From assembly GCA_965278985.1 (NCBI GenBank), contig OZ257131.1:6262001-6326000 (forward strand): a DNA stretch of 64,000 nt, in the 5' to 3' direction. Shown here in pieces: positions 47,080 through 54,667 of the stretch. Positions within the stretch are counted from its first letter, which is position 1. Every line of letters starts with the position of its first letter. This stretch comes from CAISIP01 sp965278985. Lineage in GTDB: Bacteria; Pseudomonadota; Gammaproteobacteria; Burkholderiales; Burkholderiaceae_C. The notes beneath the pieces are model-generated. The model had not been told where the DNA came from and did not search any database. It was given only the letters and a program-made list of their open reading frames with translations. Position numbers and translations under genes: made by a program.

Positions 47080-48026
47080 CACCGGTGCGTCTGTTGTTGC
47101 ATGGCGCGTCTCCCGGGGGGCGTAGGGCACGGTTGTCCGTTCTCATCTTTCACAGGGTTCTGCAGTCTCCCGACTCCCTGTTTCCAGAGGAGATGGATGC
47201 CGCGCGTTTCGACGCCATCTGTGGGTGGATCTCAGACTGGTTCAATGTGCTGCCGTTGGACGAGGCGGCCGTCCGTCTCAAAGCGGGGACCCTGCCGGCT
47301 CGCGCTGCGGCGATCACCTTCGATGATGGATATGCAGACAACCTGCACGTGGCGTTGCCGATTTTGCGGCGGCACGGCCTTGTTTCCACATTCTTCATTG
47401 CCACCGGGTTCCTTGATGGCGGGCGTATGTGGAATGACACGCTCATCGAGACGGTTCGCGGTTGCCGTGGCGCGGAGCTGGATGCCACACCATTGGGCCT
47501 CGAGAGGTATCCGCTGGGATCCGTGGCGCAGCGGCGCGCAACCGTCATCAGGCTTATCGATCAGATCAAGTACCGGTCCCTGGACGAGCGCGTGAGGCTG
47601 GGAGATCAACTCGCGGAAATTGCTGGCGTGCGGCTTCCTGCGGACTTGATGATGCGGTCGGAGGACGTACGGGCGATGCATGCAGCCGGCATGCAGATTG
47701 GCGCCCACACCGTGCATCACCCCATCCTGGCGAGATTGCCTGCCGATGACGCCCGTGAAGAGATCTTAGGGAGCAGGAGGATGCTGGAGGATTTGCTGGG
47801 CACACGCGTCGGCCTCTTTGCCTATCCGAACGGCAAGCCTGGTGAAGACTACCTTCCGGAGAATGTGCAGATGGTCCGGGCGCTGGGCTTCGACGCTGCG
47901 GTCAGCACGCAGTGGGGCAGCTCCCGCCAAGGCGATGACATGTTCCAGATCCGGCGTTTTACCCCCTGGGACAACACGCGACTGCGGTTTGGCGCGCGTC
48001 TGCTGATGAATCTTCGAAGTCCCTGA
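47076..48026 (+). CDS. Polysaccharide deacetylase
   Basis: A 316-residue NodB-domain protein. The motifs are VLIFHRVLQSP, AITFDDGYADNL (Asp-Asp, metal), FIATGFLDG, QIGAHTVHHPILARL (HxxxH) and FAYPNGKPG. The product is a deacetylated sugar or a partial cleavage of the polymer. No signal peptide is clear. GTG 47076 overlaps the stop of the ligase gene. It is the last gene of the plus-strand run; the next gene is convergent, 52 bases away, with no terminator found in the gap. Confidence 0.9.
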   Translation: MTPVRLLLHGASPGGRRARLSVLIFHRVLQSPDSLFPEEMDAARFDAICGWISDWFNVLPLDEAAVRLKAGTLPARAAAITFDDGYADNLHVALPILRRHGLVSTFFIATGFLDGGRMWNDTLIETVRGCRGAELDATPLGLERYPLGSVAQRRATVIRLIDQIKYRSLDERVRLGDQLAEIAGVRLPADLMMRSEDVRAMHAAGMQIGAHTVHHPILARLPADDAREEILGSRRMLEDLLGTRVGLFAYPNGKPGEDYLPENVQMVRALGFDAAVSTQWGSSRQGDDMFQIRRFTPWDNTRLRFGARLLMNLRSP

Positions 48027-48078
48027 GATCGACGCGTGCCATCCGCTACCGTCCTCCGTATCGGGTTGTGGAAGGGTG

Positions 48079-49749
48079 TCAGCGGGGCAGTCTGAAGCTT
48101 GGTGCTTTCACCTGGAACCACTGCTCCAACATCATGAGGATCCAGACCATCTCACCGTAATAGCCCGAGTGCTCCGCCAGGCGGTAGTCCAGAAGAGAAC
48201 GGATGAAATCGGGGCGGACGATACCGCGATCGCCCAGGCTGCGCAGTGCATCGGATGCCAGGGCCTTAAGCGGAGCATGGTTGGTGGTCCACACGCCGAA
48301 TGGCAATCCGAATCCCTGTTTTTTTTTGGTAATCGTGTCGTCTGGAAGAAATCCCCGCAACGCCTCCTTGAAAAACCAACGTAACTGCAGCCCCTTGAGC
48401 TTGTAGTCGGTCGGGAGGCGCTGTGAGAAAGCCACGAGATCCTCGTCAAGCATTGGAAAGCCAACCGACAGACCTGCGAGACGCGTTGTGCCCACGACCT
48501 TCGGCAGGTCACACTCGGCCAGTGTGTAGCGCCAATCGAAGGCAAGCATACGGTTGACGAGGCTGCCCGCGCTGACCTGCCAGGTCGTGCGTTGCTGAAC
48601 GACGGGGTCGTCCTGCCGCACTTCAGCCAAGAATGGCGCAGTTAGAACCTCATGAACGCCGAGGTGCAGCAACAGGTTGTAGGTCATCATGCGATCAGGC
48701 ATAGGCACCTTGGCCTGGTTCACATAGCTGGCGCCTTTCTTGACCAATGGCACCCGTTGCAGCAAGCCGGATGCGGCCGCTGGCTCCAGCAAGGCCTTGC
48801 GTGCGATCGCGGGAATATCGTCGTACCAGCCAAACAGACGTTGCTTGGCATAGCGGGTATTGCCTCCGAACAACTCGTCCCCGCCATCGCCAGCAAGTAT
48901 TCGCGTGACACCGTCCTCGCGTGCCATCTTGGCGCAGTAATACGCGGGAAGCGCCGATGAATTGCCAAAAGGCTGGTCATAAGAGCCAGCCACCGCTGGA
49001 ATGCTGCGCACCAGATCGTCGGGTGTGACGTAGTACTCGTGGTGGTCGGTCTTGAAGTGCCGCGCTGTAAGGCGCGCGAATTCCATTTCGTCATAGCCTT
49101 GGGCATCGAATCCGATCGAGTACGTATGGCTGGTGCGGCCGCTGACCAGCGCCGACATTCCCGAGATCGTCGAACTGTCTGTACCGCCGCTCAGAAAGCA
49201 AGCTACTTTGCTGCCATCCAATTGGCGTTGTACCGCTTGGCGCAAAAGCGTCTGAAACTCGTCCTTGAGAGCGTCGAACGATCCACCGCGAGCCTCCGGA
49301 AAAGTGGCTGACCAGTAAGGTTGGACACTCAGCATGCCATGCTCGAACACCGCACAGTGCCCTGGGGGGAGTCGGAACACCCCTCTGAAAATGGTGCGTG
49401 GCGACGGGATGACGTGGAAATACAGGTAATCGAAGATGCTTTGCAGATCGATGTCGGGGTTTGGCCCAGCGAGTTCATCTGCCCGAGTCGCCACGTCAAT
49501 CTTGCCGCCTTCGATCCGATAACACAGCGACTGGATGGCGAAGCGGTCCACAGCCAGCAAGGTGCGTCCATGCGGCTCTCTCAAGCAGATCGCGAAGTCT
49601 CCTTGGACTTTGAACAGCCCTGCCAACGGATCATCACTCAATTGTTCTCGCCATGCCTGCTCGATGTGGCCAGTTTCGGCCAATTCATGTTGGCGTTGGT
49701 CGGAGAATCGGGGCCGGCCCGTTACGAAGCTGTCATGGATATCGGGCAT
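48079..49749 (-). CDS. Asparagine-synthase homologue without glutaminase cysteine
   Basis: A 556-residue protein. The C-terminal synthetase domain is complete: the ATP loop ACFLSGGTDSSTISG at about residue 190, LAGDGGDELFGGNTRYA, and KKKQGFGLPFG. The N-terminus is short: from ATG 49749 (MPDIHDSFVTG) it joins the GATase-II fold only at GDFAICLREPHGRTLLAVDRFAIQSLCYRI. The Cys2 nucleophile and the first ~60 residues are missing, and an in-frame stop (TAA) lies three codons upstream, so this is not a start error. It could use free ammonia or another amine or work with a partner. A nine-T run (48319-48327) is A9 in the coding strand. It follows the beta-helix gene by 35 bases in the same direction. 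Confidence 0.88.
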   Translation of the reverse strand: MPDIHDSFVTGRPRFSDQRQHELAETGHIEQAWREQLSDDPLAGLFKVQGDFAICLREPHGRTLLAVDRFAIQSLCYRIEGGKIDVATRADELAGPNPDIDLQSIFDYLYFHVIPSPRTIFRGVFRLPPGHCAVFEHGMLSVQPYWSATFPEARGGSFDALKDEFQTLLRQAVQRQLDGSKVACFLSGGTDSSTISGMSALVSGRTSHTYSIGFDAQGYDEMEFARLTARHFKTDHHEYYVTPDDLVRSIPAVAGSYDQPFGNSSALPAYYCAKMAREDGVTRILAGDGGDELFGGNTRYAKQRLFGWYDDIPAIARKALLEPAAASGLLQRVPLVKKGASYVNQAKVPMPDRMMTYNLLLHLGVHEVLTAPFLAEVRQDDPVVQQRTTWQVSAGSLVNRMLAFDWRYTLAECDLPKVVGTTRLAGLSVGFPMLDEDLVAFSQRLPTDYKLKGLQLRWFFKEALRGFLPDDTITKKKQGFGLPFGVWTTNHAPLKALASDALRSLGDRGIVRPDFIRSLLDYRLAEHSGYYGEMVWILMMLEQWFQVKAPSFRLPR

Positions 49750-49784
49750 GTTGAATTAACTTTGGCAGTGGCTGTATATGAATC

Positions 49785-50939
49785 TCATGGCTGGGGATTT
49801 TGCATGGCCCCGGGATTGCGGACTCCCTTCGTGAGCTCCACCGTACTCCGGGAATGCCTGTATTGTGCTTGCTGTGTCGCATCCGCCCCTTCACTGCTGC
49901 TGGTATCGACTGCACGGCCGATCAATATGGAATCCGGTCGAAGGCGGTAGTCTTCGCGGGAAGCTGCGACGAACACATTCCAATCGACCGAGTAGTTGTT
50001 CGCGTAGTGCCCAGGTGCTGCACTTTCCAGTTTGCCTTCGCCAACCAATAGATTATTGACTGCTCGCACTGCGACGTCTCCGGGCTTCACGCGAAGGAAT
50101 ATGCCCCCACTGGGACGCTTGTCGATGAGAGTGTTGTTGACGAGATACAATTTATTTCGAGGCCACTTGTAGCCTTCAATGCCGTAAGAAATCAGATGGG
50201 GATTCTGTGTCTGAGAATCCTGCTGGATCACGTTACCTACTACGTATGCGATCCCGCCAGTCGGGAACTCCAGTTCATAACTTGCAGTGCCGCCGATCTC
50301 ATCTGTCAGGCGGTTGTAGTGAATGAGGTTCAGCGCCGCTCGACTCTTGATCAGATGGCCCGCTTTGGCGTGGTGCACGTAGCAGCCCCGAACTTCAAGA
50401 CGGGCAATTTCGCCTGCGTACAGATTGTGGCTGAGGCCATCGCCGTAGCCGTTGTAGCCGAACTCGCTGTCCACGATCTGCAACTTGACCGCTCGGTCAT
50501 TACTCGTCAGGATGCCATTTTCGTTCCCGATGAACGTGCAATTTTGAATCCGCAATGACCCTTTCTCCAAGCGGATTCCGGCGCCGTTCTTGTGCGCAAC
50601 TCTGGCGCCTATGAAGTCGAAACCCTCGATCTGCATGCCCTCCGCACGCACTACCCAGATCGCTTTGCCTTCAGCAGCATTTCCTGCTGCCAGCAGTCGG
50701 ACACGGCCACTCGCAGCGCGCAACGTCAGCCCGTCTTGCATCCACACAGCGACATCCGCCGTATAGTCGCCCGCATCGACTTCTATCAACATTCCGGGCT
50801 TGGCAAGCCTGCTGGCCTCCGCAATGCTTGAGATGTCTCTATCGGCGCCCACACGGAGCAGTTGGGTGTCCTGAGCCATCGCAGTGAGACGGGCTAGACC
50901 TGCAATAGTGGGCGCTACGAAGAAATCACGTCGCTTCAT
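49785..50939 (-). CDS. Right-handed parallel beta-helix protein with Tat-like signal
   Basis: A 384-residue exported protein. The N-terminus MKRRDFFVAPTIAGLARLTAMAQ has a twin arginine followed by a weakly hydrophobic run and an AMAQ cleavage region. The body shows Pbeta-helix repeats: GMLIEVDAGDYTADVAVWMQ, IEGFDFIGARVAHKNGAGIRLEKGSLRIQNCTFIGNENGIL, LVNNTLIDKRPSGGIFL, VRAVNNLLVG. The fold is used by polysaccharide lyases, epimerases and hydrolases; no catalytic set is evident. It stands upstream of the glutaminase-less asparagine-synthase gene, 35 bases apart, so the two form a unit. A role in trimming or modifying the EPS is inferred. Confidence 0.88.
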   Translation of the reverse strand: MKRRDFFVAPTIAGLARLTAMAQDTQLLRVGADRDISSIAEASRLAKPGMLIEVDAGDYTADVAVWMQDGLTLRAASGRVRLLAAGNAAEGKAIWVVRAEGMQIEGFDFIGARVAHKNGAGIRLEKGSLRIQNCTFIGNENGILTSNDRAVKLQIVDSEFGYNGYGDGLSHNLYAGEIARLEVRGCYVHHAKAGHLIKSRAALNLIHYNRLTDEIGGTASYELEFPTGGIAYVVGNVIQQDSQTQNPHLISYGIEGYKWPRNKLYLVNNTLIDKRPSGGIFLRVKPGDVAVRAVNNLLVGEGKLESAAPGHYANNYSVDWNVFVAASREDYRLRPDSILIGRAVDTSSSEGADATQQAQYRHSRSTVELTKGVRNPGAMQNPQP

Positions 50940-51030
50940 GAAAATTTTGGTGATTGCATAATTGGAAAATTAGCCGATGACCATCGGTACTGCATGGAGA
51001 GAAACTAAACATGAGGCCTGCAATAGAATC

Positions 51031-51078
51031 GATGGATGGATTGACATCATCGATTGATCGATCGATCGAATGATGATG
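51031..51078. repeat. GATC-rich imperfect palindrome between divergent genes
   Basis: Short units GATGG-ATGG, then CATCATCGATT, a run of GATCGATCGATC, and AATGATGATG make an imperfect inverted repeat. It sits in the 190-base gap between the divergent beta-helix gene (start 50939) and the glycosyltransferase (start 51130). It might be an operator or a hairpin in the 5' leader; no protein can be named. Confidence 0.5.
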
Positions 51079-51129
51079 TGTTGTATCACGCGCTTCGGAA
51101 CTGCGATTGGCGCCGAGAGGAGTTCGGGG

Positions 51130-52371
51130 TTGAAGCGAGTGCTCATGATTGCATATCACTTTCCGCCATTGGCGGGAAGCAGCGGCATACAGCGGACTCT
51201 GAGGTTTGTTCAACACTTACCCTCGTTCGGATGGCGGCCAATTGTGCTGACAGCTCAACCGTTCGCATATGAACACTCCAGAAGCGATCTTTTGCGCGAC
51301 GTTCCCGCCGATCTCGTTATGCGAAGAGCTTTTGCACTGGACGCCGCTCGACACATGCAAATTGCGGGTCGTTATGCGGAGTGGATGGCATTACCCGACC
51401 GATGGATCAGTTGGAAATTTGATGGCGTCCGACAGGGCTTGCAACTCATTAAGCAGTTCCAGCCACAAATAATCTGGTCAACCTTTCCGATCGCGACTGC
51501 GCATCTCATCGCGTTGTCGTTGCACAGAAAAACGCACATTCCATGGATCGCCGATTTCCGAGATCCAATGGCCCAAGAGGATTATCCCGAGAACATCCGC
51601 CTTCGCAGCCGCCTTTGGAAAATAGAGGCGGATATTGCAGCGCGCGCGCGCTATTGTGTATTCACTACTTCTGCGGCGGCTCGTCAATACAATCATCGAT
51701 ATTGCAAGAAAGGTGCTCCGAGCGCTGTATTGGAAAATGGTTATGACGAACAAGTTTTCCGGGATGTTGCTTCCCAACGAAAAAATCGCAGCGTGCAATT
51801 GCTGAATCGGCCGCTGGTCCTATTGCATAGCGGAATCATTTACCCATCTGAACGCAATCCCGAAAAACTATTTAGAGCAATTGCAGATTTAAAGTTATTG
51901 GGACTCATCACGCCCGATAAATTGCGCGTTCGATTTCGTGCAGCTGGGCATGAGGATCTACTGCATCGGATGGCTAACGACTGTGGCGTCCAGCCATTTG
52001 TAGAGTGGTTGCCGGCCATTTCATACAACGCTGCCATTGAGGAGATGTTGTCGGCAGACGGTTTGCTGATACTGCAAGGAAGCAACTGCAATACCCAGGT
52101 ACCTGCAAAACTGTATGAATATTTGAGAACCGGACGTCCTGTGATTGCATTAACTGATTCCAGCGGAGCAACGGCGGAGGTCATGAGGGCGGCTGGTCTT
52201 GAGCGTATAGCGTCTCTGGATTCAACGGAAGAAATTGCGCGCGTGGTATCAGGATGGCTAAAAGACGTCAAATCTGGCAATTTGGAGAAGCCGGACCCAA
52301 TGGTCGTTGTTAGTGCTTCGCGTCTGGGGCGAACCAAAGAGCTGGTGGATTTGTTAGAACGTGCTAGTTGA
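51130..52371 (+). CDS. Glycosyltransferase (GT4-like)
   Basis: A 413-residue GT-B enzyme. LMIAYHFPPLAGSSGIQRTLRFVQHLPSFGW is the acceptor domain start; IPWIADFRDPMAQEDYPENIRL, VLENGYDEQVFRD and LILQGSNCNTQVPAKLYEYLRTGRPVIAL follow, the last being the donor site with its Glu. The chosen start is TTG 51130, giving MKRVLMIAYHFPPL, because AGAGGAG stands 7 bases before it; the frame is open to ATG 51070. GC is lower than in the genes left of 48 kb. The sugar is unknown. Confidence 0.88.
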   Translation: MKRVLMIAYHFPPLAGSSGIQRTLRFVQHLPSFGWRPIVLTAQPFAYEHSRSDLLRDVPADLVMRRAFALDAARHMQIAGRYAEWMALPDRWISWKFDGVRQGLQLIKQFQPQIIWSTFPIATAHLIALSLHRKTHIPWIADFRDPMAQEDYPENIRLRSRLWKIEADIAARARYCVFTTSAAARQYNHRYCKKGAPSAVLENGYDEQVFRDVASQRKNRSVQLLNRPLVLLHSGIIYPSERNPEKLFRAIADLKLLGLITPDKLRVRFRAAGHEDLLHRMANDCGVQPFVEWLPAISYNAAIEEMLSADGLLILQGSNCNTQVPAKLYEYLRTGRPVIALTDSSGATAEVMRAAGLERIASLDSTEEIARVVSGWLKDVKSGNLEKPDPMVVVSASRLGRTKELVDLLERAS

Positions 52372-52605
52372 AGCCGCTCAACAGCGCTCCTTTGCGTGAA
52401 GCAACGATGATTCGAGATCACAGTCGCTGGTCTGGCCATGACAGCGCTTGAAAATATCGTTCGCCAGATGCTTATACCCGCCCCCCAGCCGATCTATTTG
52501 GCCGCGGATTGCGTCGAAGAAAAATGTGCCGAAGAGTGGGAGTGATCAAAGAGATGATCGGTTATTCAATCGCTGCAGAAGAAAAAATTTGAAAAAAGGG
52601 GAATT

Positions 52606-53703
52606 ATGATAGGGTGGTTGCCACATTCCGCGAATCCTGTTTATGCAGGATCCAGGATTCGGTGCCTTACTCCAATGCGCATACTCCGCTCGCGTGGAGT
52701 TCCAATTGAACTGTTTAATGCATCAAGATGGAATGAATATGACTTGGTTATAGTGCAGGGGCTGTGCTTTCGCCCACCTGACGATCAGCTGGAAAAAACG
52801 GATGCCTTGTTACAGTTGATCTTCAAACTTCATGAGAAGGGATGCAGAATAATTTTGGAGGATTGTGATAATCATTTCTACAATCCTTATATGTCACCGG
52901 AGATTGCCAAAATGGCCGATGGCATTCTGCAAACGATCAGTATTGCCTCTTATCTGGTTGCATCTACGCAGGGTGTGGCGGACATTTTCAAGTCCGTTGC
53001 GGAAAGATGTCCACCGATCGAAATAGTAGGTGATGCCGTGGAACAGTGGTCAGACCTCAATTTCGAATCCCGTTGGAGGCGGCACCTGAGCTGGCGGCGG
53101 AAAGCAGACTGGTGGCGTCTAAAGCGACTGCACCTGCAAATTCGATTGGAGCGTAGCCGTGGTGTCCAGCAGCTTGTGTGGTTCGGAGCGAACGGATCGA
53201 GCAACACGGATGGTGGAATGCGCGATATATTGCGTATCAGGGAAATCCTCAAGGACTTGCATTCTGAATACCCATTCAGCTTGTCGATCATCAGTAACAG
53301 TTCGTCGCGATACGATGAGATATTTGCGGGTTTTCCGGTGCCTACCAGATATTTTGAGTGGAGCAGGACCACTTTTCTGCATGCGATGAAGTTGCACGAT
53401 ATTGCGGTCATTCCCGTTACCAGAACGGAATTTACAACGTGCAAGAGTAATAATAGGCTTCTTCTGGCTATGTCATGTGGATTAGCGGTCTGCGCAGATG
53501 GTATTCCGGCATATCAGCCCTTTAGTCATTTTTGCAGTCTGAATGATTGGGCGACGGGGCTTCGTAGCTATCTAAAGAGCAAAACGTTGAGAGAAGCGCA
53601 TTGCAGTGCCGCCCGGTCTGAAATCAGTGCAAACTGGAATGCGGAATGTATTGCAAATCAATGGGGTCGCATTATCTCGCGTGCTCTTGAAAGAGCACCT
53701 TAA
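52606..53703 (+). CDS. Glycosyltransferase-like protein, AT-rich
   Basis: A 365-residue protein with the look of a GT1/GT4-type transferase: IGWLPHSANPVYAGSRIRCLTPMRILRSRG at the start, DLVIVQGLCF, ILEDCDNHFYNPY, IEIVGDAVEQW, QQLVWFGANGSSNTDGGMRDIL, IAVIPVTRTEFTTCKSNNRLLLAMSCGLAVCADG. The last segment resembles the donor site of GT4 enzymes, with Lys in place of the usual first Glu. A good AAAGGGG site precedes ATG 52606. Base composition is AT-rich compared with the core locus. Family is assigned by fold resemblance only. Confidence 0.75.
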   Translation: MIGWLPHSANPVYAGSRIRCLTPMRILRSRGVPIELFNASRWNEYDLVIVQGLCFRPPDDQLEKTDALLQLIFKLHEKGCRIILEDCDNHFYNPYMSPEIAKMADGILQTISIASYLVASTQGVADIFKSVAERCPPIEIVGDAVEQWSDLNFESRWRRHLSWRRKADWWRLKRLHLQIRLERSRGVQQLVWFGANGSSNTDGGMRDILRIREILKDLHSEYPFSLSIISNSSSRYDEIFAGFPVPTRYFEWSRTTFLHAMKLHDIAVIPVTRTEFTTCKSNNRLLLAMSCGLAVCADGIPAYQPFSHFCSLNDWATGLRSYLKSKTLREAHCSAARSEISANWNAECIANQWGRIISRALERAP

Positions 53704-53819
53704 TGTAAGCACGAAGGATATGCAACCATCGATTGGTGAAGCGCTCGAGTTCACTGCTGGAGTTGCTTATTGAATATGAGGCTCTAAGCTAATGGTCGAA
53801 TAATTTCTGGAAGATATTA

Positions 53820-54491
53820 TTGCTTATGAAAAAATTTGATTCAATATTCAAATGGCTTGCGCTGCATATGCTTGCAGATGTCTTTCGAATTTACGGTCTT
53901 AGCCTTCTGATAATTTTGTTCCCGTTAAAGGGATACTCTCAAATGGCCGAACTCGACATCCCAACCCGCAGGCAGTCGTTTACGCCTGGCGAGCTGGCCG
54001 TACTGCCGCCTTACTGTAATGCGATGCAGGGTATGCCCGATTACACCAGCCCAAAGGGGGATTATTGGCGTTCCTGGATGGGAGATCACTTACAGCACAT
54101 TCATCACTACTGTCGCGGGCTGAGGGACGAAATGTTTGCCACCATGATGGCTCGCGTAACGCCGACGCAACGCAAATTTTTGTGGGAGCGTGCAATAGAT
54201 GAGTACAGCTATATGATACGTACGTCTTCGCCAAACATGCCGTTACTGCCCGAATTTTATTATAAAACGGGACTGGCCTTTCTTCGGTTGGACCGTATGC
54301 CGGAAGCGGACGCTGCATTTACCGCTGCGCGAAAAATTAAGCCCGACTATTGGCCGGCATATGTTGCATGGGCGGATAAGCTAATTGAGCTAAAGTTATT
54401 GGTAAATGCAAAAGAATTGTTGGATGAAGGGCTGAAATATATGCCGGACAATCCTCAGATTGTTGAGAGGCTAAATCGATTAAAAAAATGA
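53820..54491 (+). CDS. TPR protein with LPPYC/HHYC motif, EPS-associated
   Basis: A 223-residue protein. The N-terminus has a membrane segment (IYGLSLLIILFPLKGYSQ), so it is exported or anchored. Then LAVLPPYCNAMQG...YWRSWMGDHLQHIHHYCRGL, a family pattern of paired LPPYC and HHYC cysteines/histidines seen in TPR proteins of polysaccharide loci. From about residue 150 two to three TPR-like helical pairs follow (EFYYKTGLAFLRLDRMPEADAAFTAARKIKPDYWPAYVAWADKLIE). GGAAG lies six bases before TTG 53820; ATG 53826 is the alternative start. TPR modules bind proteins; partner and role are unknown. Confidence 0.75.
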   Translation: MLMKKFDSIFKWLALHMLADVFRIYGLSLLIILFPLKGYSQMAELDIPTRRQSFTPGELAVLPPYCNAMQGMPDYTSPKGDYWRSWMGDHLQHIHHYCRGLRDEMFATMMARVTPTQRKFLWERAIDEYSYMIRTSSPNMPLLPEFYYKTGLAFLRLDRMPEADAAFTAARKIKPDYWPAYVAWADKLIELKLLVNAKELLDEGLKYMPDNPQIVERLNRLKK

Positions 54492-54550
54492 TAATAAAAA
54501 TCTTGCTTATTGTTAATAAATTAATATTACTTGATGTCAGCTGCTCCAGG

Positions 54551-54667
54551 ATGACGTTTTTGGTTAAACATCCGTTGAGATCAATATTCAAACGGCGCTT
54601 GGTTTTGTGGTGTCAAAGTGTGCGCGTCGCATGTGTATTGGTCTCGGCCGTAGGTGTTGATCTATGA
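54551..54667 (+). CDS. Possible 38-residue leader peptide overlapping the WbsX gene
   Basis: ATG 54551 to TGA 54667, with the stop overlapping the next ATG (ATGA at 54664-54667). The peptide starts MTFLVKHPLRSIFKRRLVLW and then is hydrophobic, like a signal anchor. The DNA TCAATATTCAAA (54581-54592) also occurs at 53841-53852 in the start of the TPR gene, where it likewise encodes S-I-F-K, so this could be the remnant of a lost TPR-like gene. No good ribosome site is seen. Confidence 0.28.
   Translation: MTFLVKHPLRSIFKRRLVLWCQSVRVACVLVSAVGVDL

Noticed and set aside
49770..49800. TGGC...TTGCA pattern like a sigma-54 promoter
   Set aside because: The spacing between GG and GC is 11 instead of 10 bases, and no gene in that orientation follows.
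53800..53830. CTGG...TTGC pattern before the TPR gene, like a sigma-54 promoter
   Set aside because: The spacing is one base too long and the match includes the start codon region.
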